DNA from: CBFHWU01 sp965659665 | Lineage (GTDB): Bacteria > Bacteroidota > Bacteroidia > Flavobacteriales > Flavobacteriaceae | Length of the DNA stretch: 64,000 nt | Reading direction: 5' to 3' | Assembly: GCA_965659665.1 (NCBI GenBank) | Contig: CBFHWU010000027.1 | Coordinates: 1 to 64,000, forward strand | Shown here: positions 57,901 through 64,000 of the stretch, in pieces | Position numbering within the stretch: position 1 is the first letter of the stretch | How the letters are laid out: each line of letters starts with the position of its first letter | The notes under the pieces: model-generated | Told to the model about the DNA's origin: nothing | Database searches by the model: none | Seen by the model: the letters and a program-made list of their open reading frames with translations, nothing else | Translations under genes and position numbers: made by a program

Positions 57901-60900
57901 CAATACACTTTTGATCTTGCGTATTACCCAGAAGAAAAAGGACCTTACAACAACAATACAACAACAAATTTTGGGTCAGATTTAAAGCAAAATTGGGCTG
58001 GAATTACCCGACCAATGAACTCTACCAATTTTGATCAAGCGAATGTTGAATACATCGAGTTTTGGCTTTTAGATACTTTTTCAGACGCTGACCTCAGCGA
58101 CAGTGACTTAGGAGATCTGATATTCAATTTAGGAAATATTTCAGAGGATGTATTAAAAGATGGGCGAAAACAATATGAAAATGGGTTACCTGGACCCAAC
58201 GATATTCCTTTAATTCATCAAACGAATTGGGGGCAAACTCCAGCGACTCAATCTTTGGTTTATGCATTTGATGATAACCAAGATAATCGTGACGCACAAG
58301 ATGTAGGATACGATGGGTTAGATGATGTTTCAGAAGTAGAAATTTATACTAATGGACCCCAAAATGACCCAGCTGGAGATAATTATCAGTATTTTTTACA
58401 AGCAGGAGGAGGGATATTAAACCGATATAAAAATTACAATGGTGTTGAAGGTAATTCGATTATTGAGGTGTCAGATAACAATAGAGGGTCATACACTCAA
58501 CCAGATTCAGAAGACTTGAATCGAGACAATACCATGAACACCATTGATAGCTATTTCGAATATCGAATTCCTATCCGAAAAAATATGAGTGTTGGCTCTC
58601 ATCCATTTTTAGTGGATGTTCGCGAAAACAATAATGTTGAACTGGCAAATGGAGAAGTAACCCAATCACGTTGGTTACAATTTAAGGTACCTATCAATCC
58701 GCTTTACTACCAAAACCCTTCTTTTAACCCACTTTTTGAAGCGGTAAATGGAATTAGTGATTTACGTACAATTCGCTTTATGCGTATTATGGTTCATGAT
58801 TTTGCGAAACCCGTTGTGTTCCGATTCGGCACCTTAGATCTTGTACGCGGAGATTGGACACGTTATTCTATTCCTTTAAACGAAGATAATATTGACTATC
58901 CTATGACCACGGTGGAGACAGGATCAGTCAATATTTTAGAAAATGAAAATCGTATTCCAATTAATTATATACTCCCGCCAGGAATTGAACGTGAACAATT
59001 AAATAATTACAATAATCTGATTCGTGAAAATGAGCAATCTTTAAGCCTTCAAGTGCTTAACTTGGAACCAGAGGACTCCAAAGGAGTATATAAAAATATA
59101 GATATTGACATGCGTCAATACAAACGCTTGAAAATGTTTATTCATGCAGAATCTATTACCAATGAAATTCCATTACCTGGTGAGGGAGCTAGTGAGGAAT
59201 TTGATAAACGTATGGTTGGGTTTATTCGTATTGGAACTGATCTTTCAGAAAATTACTACCAAATTGAGGTACCTATTAAACCCACCTCTTATACGGAGGG
59301 CGTTTCTAATAGATTGAGTGCAAATGAAGTATGGCAACCCGATTCCAATTCCATTGATATCCCGTTGGAATGGTTAACGACCATAAAAGCTAAATCCATC
59401 ACGAATCGAAATTTACAAGGAGCAACCTATTATAACGAAGATTTAGAACTTATTGACGAGTTTACCCCAATAAGTTCTTTACCAGGGGATCATAAATATA
59501 AAATTGCCATTAAAGGAAATCCTACTTTAGGTCAAATACGCACTATTATGGTGGGAGTCAAAAACCCTTCTACTTCCACAGGAGAAAAACTCTCAGGTGA
59601 AGTTTGGTTCAATGAATTACGCTTATCTGAAATTGACTCACGAGGGGGATGGGCAGCTATTGCTTCTATGGATGCGAATCTTGCTGACTTTGCTACCATC
59701 AATTTTAACGGAAATATTTCGACGGTTGGCTTTGGAAATATTGACCAAACTCCAAACCAAAGAAGTCAAGAGGATGTTCGAGCCTATGGGTTTACAACAA
59801 ATGTTAATGTTGGACAACTTCTTCCTCAAAAATGGAGGATCCAACTTCCAGTAAATTACAGTATTTCAGAAGAGTTTATTACTCCTGAATATGATCCGTT
59901 TTACCAAGATTTAAAGCTCCAAGATCGCTTGGATAATGCTGAGCGAAACACCCAACGTGACTCAATTCGAGATCAAGCAATTACATACACCAAAATTAAA
60001 AGCATCAACCTCATTGGAGTTAGGAAACAACGAAGCCCTAATCAGAAAAAAAACTTCTTTGATGTTGAAAATCTAGATTTTTCATATTCATTTAATGAAG
60101 AAAAACGCCATGATTACGAAATTGAAGATTTTACTTTTCAAAATGTAAAAACAGGTGCTGGCTATCAGTATTCTTTTGAACCATTTATGCTCGAACCATT
60201 TAAGAAGTGGGAGTTTTTAACAGGAAAAAAATACCTTGATTGGCTACGATCCATTAATCTTAACCCTATACCAAATAATATATCCCTTGGCGCAAATATT
60301 AATCGCTCATTTAATAGTCAACGTTTTCGTGAAGTTTATCTTGAAGGAATAGACACAGGAAATCAGTTGGCTTTACCCGAACTTCAACAGCGTAACTATT
60401 TGTTTGATTGGATATTTACGATGAATCATTCTTTGACGAATTCCTTGCGATTTGATTTTTCTGCAAGCAGTAATAACATTATTCGTAATTATATTGATGA
60501 AGATGCTTCAGGAAATACAAATATTAACACTCAACTGGATATTTGGGATGGATTTTGGAGTACAGGAGAACAAAACCGATATAACCAGTCATTTGGACTT
60601 ACCTATGAGATTCCTTTTCGATTTGTTCCTTTTATTGATTTTATTAATGGAACGTATAATTATACAGGTGACTTTAACTGGCAAAGAGGATCTTCTGCCC
60701 TAAGTGAAGTTATTGACGAAAACGGCGATTCGTTGGGGGTGGTTAATACTATTCAAAATGCCAATACACATACGCTCAATGGAACGATTAATTTTAAATC
60801 GTTATATAAAGATCTGAAGCTCAAAAAGAACACCAAAGCTTCTGATAAAAAGAAAACTAAAGTAAGGGTTATGAATTCATTGATAGGGATTCTCACAGCA

Positions 60901-62205
60901 CTTGATCGTTTTCAAATTAATTACAGTGAAAATAACGGAACGGTGTTGCCTGGTTATACACAGAATGTTGGATTTTTTGGTACGGCCAACCCTGGATTGG
61001 CATTTGCCTTGGGGAGCCAACAAGACCTAAGGTTTGAGGCGGCAAAAAAAGGATGGCTAACCGAATTTTCTAATTTTAACCAACAATACACACAAGTACA
61101 TAATACCAAATGGTCATATAGTACCGATATTGATTTGTTGGAGGGTCTTCAACTAGAATTGACGGGTAGTCGAATGTTTTCCCAAAATACTGCTGAAAAT
61201 TTTGAAGTGTCACAAGGTATCTACATCCCGATGTCCCCTGTAGAATATGGAAATTTTGAAATTTCAACAGTACTTCTAAAAACTTCATTTGACAAAACAG
61301 GTGAACAGGGGCAAACCTTTAACGATTTGCGAGATAACAGAATTATCATTGCCCAACGCTTGGCTCGTCAACGAGGTATTCCCTCAACGGATTTGGATGC
61401 TGATGGTTTTCCAAGAGGATATGGAAAAAGTAATCAAGCGGTATTGATCCCTGCATTTTTATCTGCTTATTCGGGAGCTGACCCCGATAAAGTAAGCCTA
61501 AGTGCTACGCGCAAAACACCATTGCCTAATTGGTCTTTGCAGTACACCGGATTAATGAAATTAAAGTTTTTTAAGAAAAATTTTAAACGATTTTCAATCA
61601 CTCACGGATACAGAGCGAGTCATACCATCAATGCTTTTAATACTAATTTAGATTATAATGCAGAAATCCCAAATTTGGTTGATATTTCGGGAAATTTTTT
61701 AAATGAGATTACCTACACCAATATTAATTTAGTGGAACAGTTTAACCCCTTAGTTAAAATTGATTTTGAGCTGAAAAATAGCCTTCAATTTTCCACTGAA
61801 ATTAAAAAAGATCGCGCCCTTTCTTTAAGCTTAGACAATAATTTATTGACTGAAACGACAGGAGATGAGTTCTCTTTAGGGCTAGGGTATCGAATTAAAT
61901 CGGTTCCATTTACAACAAATTTTGGAGGCAAACGTACTACCTTAAAAGGAGATATCAACCTGAAAGCCGATTTATCTGTTCGTGATAACATTACCATTGT
62001 AAGGTATCTCGATTTGTTAAATAACCAAGTAACAGCAGGTCAACGTTTATGGTCATTAAAAGTCTCGGCTGATTATGCATTGACTAGAAATCTAACAGCT
62101 TTATTTTTCTATGATCATGCCTTTTCAAAATTTGCCATATCTACTGCTTTTCCACAAACCAATATCCGCTCTGGAATAACCTTGCGATATAATTTTGGAA
62201 ATTAA
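54991..62205 (+). CDS. sprA: cell-surface protein SprA, type IX secretion translocon
   Basis: SprA (Sov in Porphyromonas) is the giant outer-membrane beta-barrel pore of the type IX secretion system. It is required for secretion of CTD-bearing proteins and for gliding in species that glide. At 2,404 residues it has the expected size. It has an N-terminal signal peptide (ISAFSLFVLGTTRLSAQ) and repeated long beta-rich segments of the MotY/SprA type, including GNIGTRLRINANYDTQSTFD (about 187-206), DFEGAQSNIDMRDVLSWKLS near 880 and aromatic-ended barrel strands up to the final ITLRYNFGN. It follows ruvA by 9 bp. It is the transporter expected for the lamin-tail T9SS protein 4 kb upstream. Confidence 0.95.
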   Translation: MGYFQNQVWVYISAFSLFVLGTTRLSAQDEQVKLSPALQQLALKEKPRSFEQKYVFDPKTELYIYTVKVGEIDVNMPLTLTAEQYSALVLEEKMREYIYDKQKALQSEDVEDQKDLLPDFYVRSKLFESIFGGQTIDITPQGSVGIDLGIRYQKSGNPSISPRNQSSLGFDFDQRISLGLTGNIGTRLRINANYDTQSTFDFQNLIKLEFFPPSIDQVGVPALGAAQRRIDKIKSLKDGYSGNEDGIIQKLEIGNVSMPLNSSLIQGAQSLFGVKADLKFGNTDITAVISEQRSQSQTVMTSGNGILEEFSLFALDYEEDRHFFLAQYFRDQYDEAVKTYPYINSPIQITRVEVWVTNRSSQTNNVRNLIALQDLGEASYENIGLVNPPISFITTSNPDAYPDNNVNQFDPESIDSGLLNSSIRDIATAKNGFGSLSTTVREGLDYAVLESARKLQPSEYKLQPQLGFISLDQKLSNDEVLAVAYQFTVKGKTYQVGEFAGDGVQATTLTQQGSALPPQVSNNSLMVKLLKSNFTDVNQPVWDLMMKNIYNIGAYRLEKEGFVFNMLYSDPSPVNYISSVDESIWPQGLDQEVLLGLFGLDKLNVYNDLQNGGDGFFDFVHGITVEPEFGRIIFPSVEPFGAFIFELLKSGTSEDYESRLTYNDNQDKYVFAEMYRFTKREAEDYAAFNKFQLKGRYKSSGGDNGISLGAFNVPRGSVRVTAGGRLLQEGIDYTVNYQLGRVTILDEGLRNSNIPIEVSTENNSFFGQQNKRFTAVNIEHKFSDNFIMGATVMNLSERPLTQKANYGLEPVNNTMFGINGNFSKEIPFLTRMVNKLPNIDTEVASKVSFRGEAAYLLSSTPKGTELEGSATSYVDDFEGAQSNIDMRDVLSWKLSSVPAANVLGSDAAVDDLSSGYHRAKLAWYTIDPIFYSSRRPGDINDNDLSLNETRRIFIDEIFPQQDIVQGQSTVQYTFDLAYYPEEKGPYNNNTTTNFGSDLKQNWAGITRPMNSTNFDQANVEYIEFWLLDTFSDADLSDSDLGDLIFNLGNISEDVLKDGRKQYENGLPGPNDIPLIHQTNWGQTPATQSLVYAFDDNQDNRDAQDVGYDGLDDVSEVEIYTNGPQNDPAGDNYQYFLQAGGGILNRYKNYNGVEGNSIIEVSDNNRGSYTQPDSEDLNRDNTMNTIDSYFEYRIPIRKNMSVGSHPFLVDVRENNNVELANGEVTQSRWLQFKVPINPLYYQNPSFNPLFEAVNGISDLRTIRFMRIMVHDFAKPVVFRFGTLDLVRGDWTRYSIPLNEDNIDYPMTTVETGSVNILENENRIPINYILPPGIEREQLNNYNNLIRENEQSLSLQVLNLEPEDSKGVYKNIDIDMRQYKRLKMFIHAESITNEIPLPGEGASEEFDKRMVGFIRIGTDLSENYYQIEVPIKPTSYTEGVSNRLSANEVWQPDSNSIDIPLEWLTTIKAKSITNRNLQGATYYNEDLELIDEFTPISSLPGDHKYKIAIKGNPTLGQIRTIMVGVKNPSTSTGEKLSGEVWFNELRLSEIDSRGGWAAIASMDANLADFATINFNGNISTVGFGNIDQTPNQRSQEDVRAYGFTTNVNVGQLLPQKWRIQLPVNYSISEEFITPEYDPFYQDLKLQDRLDNAERNTQRDSIRDQAITYTKIKSINLIGVRKQRSPNQKKNFFDVENLDFSYSFNEEKRHDYEIEDFTFQNVKTGAGYQYSFEPFMLEPFKKWEFLTGKKYLDWLRSINLNPIPNNISLGANINRSFNSQRFREVYLEGIDTGNQLALPELQQRNYLFDWIFTMNHSLTNSLRFDFSASSNNIIRNYIDEDASGNTNINTQLDIWDGFWSTGEQNRYNQSFGLTYEIPFRFVPFIDFINGTYNYTGDFNWQRGSSALSEVIDENGDSLGVVNTIQNANTHTLNGTINFKSLYKDLKLKKNTKASDKKKTKVRVMNSLIGILTALDRFQINYSENNGTVLPGYTQNVGFFGTANPGLAFALGSQQDLRFEAAKKGWLTEFSNFNQQYTQVHNTKWSYSTDIDLLEGLQLELTGSRMFSQNTAENFEVSQGIYIPMSPVEYGNFEISTVLLKTSFDKTGEQGQTFNDLRDNRIIIAQRLARQRGIPSTDLDADGFPRGYGKSNQAVLIPAFLSAYSGADPDKVSLSATRKTPLPNWSLQYTGLMKLKFFKKNFKRFSITHGYRASHTINAFNTNLDYNAEIPNLVDISGNFLNEITYTNINLVEQFNPLVKIDFELKNSLQFSTEIKKDRALSLSLDNNLLTETTGDEFSLGLGYRIKSVPFTTNFGGKRTTLKGDINLKADLSVRDNITIVRYLDLLNNQVTAGQRLWSLKVSADYALTRNLTALFFYDHAFSKFAISTAFPQTNIRSGITLRYNFGN

Positions 62206-62246
62206 AATAATTTAACGTCATTTGGGGTTTAATTTACTTTTTTCTT

Positions 62247-62627
62247 ATGCTAATACCTGAACAATTAAAGTATACCAAAGACCACGAATGGATATCTATT
62301 GAAGGAAATATTGCTACCGTTGGGATCACCGATTTTGCACAACGAGAGTTAGGGGATATCGTATATGTTGAAATTGAAACTTTAGGAGAAACCTTAGATC
62401 GTGAAGAAGTATTTGGGACAGTTGAAGCCGTCAAAACTGTTTCTGATTTGTTTGTCCCTCTAAGTGGCGAAATTATTGCGTTCAATGATAATTTAGAAAC
62501 TACTCCCGAAGAGGTTAATGAAGATCCTTACGGTAAAGGATGGATGATAAAAATTCAATTATCTCATCCTGAGCAACTCACCGATCTTTTAGATGCGGAG
62601 GAGTACAAAAAACTTTTGAGTGATTAA
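62247..62627 (+). CDS. gcvH: glycine cleavage system H protein
   Basis: GcvH carries the aminomethyl group on a lipoyl arm between the P, T and L proteins. The 126-residue sequence has KYTKDHEWISIEGNIATVGI at the start, the lipoylation site Lys63 in GTVEAVKTVSDLFVP, and WMIKIQL and LLDAEEYKKLL at the end. Length and site are normal. The other gcv genes are not in the window. Its last 8 bp overlap the VanZ-like gene. Confidence 0.97.
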   Translation: MLIPEQLKYTKDHEWISIEGNIATVGITDFAQRELGDIVYVEIETLGETLDREEVFGTVEAVKTVSDLFVPLSGEIIAFNDNLETTPEEVNEDPYGKGWMIKIQLSHPEQLTDLLDAEEYKKLLSD

Positions 62628-62985
62628 AAAAATCCTCTTTGTATTAACGATAATTATTTCTCTTGTAATCATAATAGGGAGTTTAACCCCTTTAAAAACG
62701 ATATCTCCTCTGACATTTAATTTTTCGGATAAGCTTTTGCACGTTGGGGCGTATACGGTTTTATCAGTTATGTGGAACATCCTTTTAACAAAACCCCCCT
62801 TCAAATTTTCTTATTTGACTGTAATTAGTTTAATTTCATTAGGTTGGATATTAGAATTGTTACAAGGATGGTTACCTATTAACAGAACTACAGATTATGT
62901 AGATTTAGGCTACAATATTATGGGGGTACTCTTGGGAACACTTGTAAGCATTAAAATTAAAAAATTTGTGAGTCGACTTTTGTAG
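62620..62985 (+). CDS. VanZ-like membrane protein (GTG start)
   Basis: This 121-residue protein has about four hydrophobic segments. Family-like stretches are FSDKLLHVGAYTVLSVMW (about 27-44), SLGWILELLQGWLPINRTTD (about 72-91) and VDLGYNIMGVLLGTLVS, as in the VanZ family. The name derives from teicoplanin resistance, but most members, including this one, have no known role. The start is GTG at 62620, overlapping gcvH by 8 bp. To my knowledge gcvH-VanZ is a recurrent neighbourhood in flavobacteria. Confidence 0.83.
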   Translation: MIKKILFVLTIIISLVIIIGSLTPLKTISPLTFNFSDKLLHVGAYTVLSVMWNILLTKPPFKFSYLTVISLISLGWILELLQGWLPINRTTDYVDLGYNIMGVLLGTLVSIKIKKFVSRLL

Positions 62986-63009
62986 TTCTGATTTAAAAAT
63001 CGTTATTTT

Positions 63010-63025
63010 AGCTTTTTATAAAGCT
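63010..63025 (+). promoter_or_regulatory. inverted repeat upstream of the first TonB gene
   Basis: AGCTTT (63010-63015) and AAAGCT (63020-63025) form a perfect 6-bp palindrome with a 4-nt spacer, 7 bp before the tonB ATG. It overlaps a near -7 box, TATTTTAG (63004-63011). It could be an operator or a short hairpin masking initiation; chance is possible in AT-rich DNA. Confidence 0.3.
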
Positions 63026-63032
63026 TGTTATT

Positions 63033-63734
63033 ATGCAAATTAAAAAAAATCCAAAAGTTGATTTGAGAAATAACAGCAGCCTTTATTTTGCTGCTGGACT
63101 CTGTCTTGTTCTTCTAATTTCATGGAGAGCTATTGAATGGAAGACTTATGACCAGTCCGATTACGCCTACCAAGCCTTGGATATCGACGACGACGACGAC
63201 GAGGAAGTGCCATTAACGGAGCAACTTAAAACTCCTCCTCCTCCTCCTCCTCCTCCAGCTCCTGAGATTATCGAAGTAGTGGAAGACGAAGAAGAAGTTG
63301 AAGAAACCATAATCGAATCTACAGAAACCACACAAGAAGAAATTATTGAAGAAGTTGAGGTAATTGAAGAAGATTTTGACGTAGACGTTCCATTCGCAAT
63401 AATAGAAGATGTTCCTATTTTTCCTGGCTGTGAAAAAGTATCTAAAGCAGAACAACGCAATTGTTTTCAACAAAAGATGCAAAGACATATTAGTAAAAAC
63501 TTTAGATATCCTGAAATAGCACAAGAAATGGGTATTCAAGGAAGAGTTTATGTTCAGTTTACCATTGCTAAAGATGGATCTATTACTGCTATACGAACTC
63601 GCGGTCCTGACAAAAACTTAGAAAAAGAAGCCAATAGAATTATCTCTAAGCTTCCAAGTATGACCCCTGGAAAACAGCGCGGACGACCAGTAAGGGTTCC
63701 TTTTAGTATACCTATCACTTTTAGGTTACAATAA
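63033..63734 (+). CDS. energy transducer TonB family protein (copy 1)
   Basis: This 233-residue protein has an N-terminal anchor (SLYFAAGLCLVLLISWRAIEW), an acidic run (DIDDDDDEEVP), an eight-proline stretch followed by APEI, and a Glu/Val-rich periplasmic region. The C-terminal TonB domain contains YPEIAQEMGIQGRVYVQFTI (about 156-175) and ends with PVRVPFSIPITFRL. It couples proton motive force to outer-membrane TonB-dependent transporters, with ExbBD partners elsewhere. A second copy follows after a terminator. Expansion of TonB genes is common in marine Bacteroidota. Confidence 0.9.
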   Translation: MQIKKNPKVDLRNNSSLYFAAGLCLVLLISWRAIEWKTYDQSDYAYQALDIDDDDDEEVPLTEQLKTPPPPPPPPAPEIIEVVEDEEEVEETIIESTETTQEEIIEEVEVIEEDFDVDVPFAIIEDVPIFPGCEKVSKAEQRNCFQQKMQRHISKNFRYPEIAQEMGIQGRVYVQFTIAKDGSITAIRTRGPDKNLEKEANRIISKLPSMTPGKQRGRPVRVPFSIPITFRLQ

Positions 63735-63743
63735 TAAGACGAC

Positions 63744-63772
63744 ATCCCGATTTTTTAATCGGGATTTTTTTT
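63744..63772 (+). terminator. intrinsic terminator after TonB copy 1
   Basis: ATCCCGATT (63744-63752) pairs perfectly with AATCGGGAT (63757-63765) around TTTT, followed by T residues. It separates the two TonB-type genes into different transcription units. Confidence 0.88.
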
Positions 63773-63835
63773 GGCACATTATTTGGTAATTATACTGAGA
63801 ACCCTAAATCATTATAGACCCCAAAATCTAATCTT

Positions 63836-64000
63836 ATGAAAGTCAAAAAAAACCCAAAAAAAGATTTAAATAGAAATAGTAGCCTGTATTTCTCAATTGG
63901 TTTATGTGCTATGTTGTTTATTTCTTGGAAAGCAGTAGAATGGAAAACCTATGGAAGAGAAGATTTTTCACTTCAAACTTTTGATATTTTACATGATGAT
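63836..64000 (+). CDS. energy transducer TonB family protein (copy 2, truncated by window end)
   Basis: The visible 55 residues start at ATG 63836. MKVKKNPKKDLNRNSSLYFS is close to copy 1 (MQIKKNPKVDLRNNSSLYFA), and the matching anchor continues GLCAMLFISWKAVEWKTYG. This is clearly a tandem paralogue. The rest lies beyond the window, so its C-terminal domain cannot be checked. A separate promoter after the terminator is expected, but I see no clean TAnnTTTG box. Confidence 0.85.
   Translation, partial: MKVKKNPKKDLNRNSSLYFSIGLCAMLFISWKAVEWKTYGREDFSLQTFDILHDD

Noticed and set aside
63167..63539. Two long minus-strand frames opposite tonB
   Set aside because: Runs of Ser, Gly and Arg arise from the GAC and CCT repeats of the real gene on the other strand.
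1..64000. Search for CRISPR arrays, insertion sequences, transposases, toxin-antitoxin pairs, phage or restriction genes
   Set aside because: No spaced direct repeats, terminal inverted repeats or such protein families were seen; the window is nearly all conserved chromosomal genes.

Overview
This window is the conserved, housekeeping-dense chromosome of a member of the Bacteroidota, almost certainly a (probably marine) Flavobacteriaceae. The evidence is: AT-rich DNA without strong Shine-Dalgarno sites; Bacteroidetes-type promoters (TTTG or ATTG, about 19-20 bp, then TAnnTTTG); a SprA type IX secretion translocon; a T9SS-sorted exported protein; an alternative complex III plus cytochrome oxidase operon; a DUF4270 lipoprotein; and a GT117/DUF2723 membrane protein.

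Layout. 1-631 holds possible debris of a frameshifted gene and otherwise nothing recognisable. 632-5.2 kb: tas-like aldo/keto reductase, then a minus-strand panC-panD-flippase-radA unit. 5.3-7.9 kb: short glycogen/starch synthase-like gene and a DUF4270 lipoprotein carrying a calcium-binding-type Asp-rich insert. 7.9-10.1 kb: divergent kbl and SDR-type tdh, a threonine-to-glycine module. 10.1-18.4 kb (minus): rpoN, asnS, an RND/MMPL exporter, frr, pyrH and a carboxypeptidase-regulatory-domain protein. 18.6-22.2 kb (minus): GIN-domain lipoprotein, tsf, rpsB, rpsI, rplM. 22.3-30.5 kb: polA, a membrane metallophosphoesterase, a thioredoxin-fold protein without its cysteines, a large GT117 protein and tRNA-Gln. 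30.5-36.7 kb: a sterol-desaturase-like protein, rimP-nusA-infB and a SPOR protein. 37.0-48.1 kb: actABCDEF-coxB-coxA, an electron transfer chain from quinol to oxygen, closed by a strong terminator. 48.1-52.4 kb: an accessory block with an exported papain-like peptidase, a tandem lamin-tail T9SS cargo protein, a clear multi-stop pseudogene and an FkbM methyltransferase. 52.4-64 kb: ruvB-queG-ruvA-sprA-gcvH-vanZ-like and two tandem TonB-type proteins, the second cut by the window end.

No CRISPR array, insertion sequence, prophage or defence system is visible, and I do not see a clearly new multigene system. The points most worth a second look are the decayed gene at 50.8-51.4 kb inside the accessory block, the cysteine-less thioredoxin, the Asp-rich insert in the DUF4270 protein, a hairpin-plus-T-tract in the rimP leader, promoters that abut start codons (ruvB, metallophosphoesterase), and the shared 4-bp double stop codons at convergent gene junctions.
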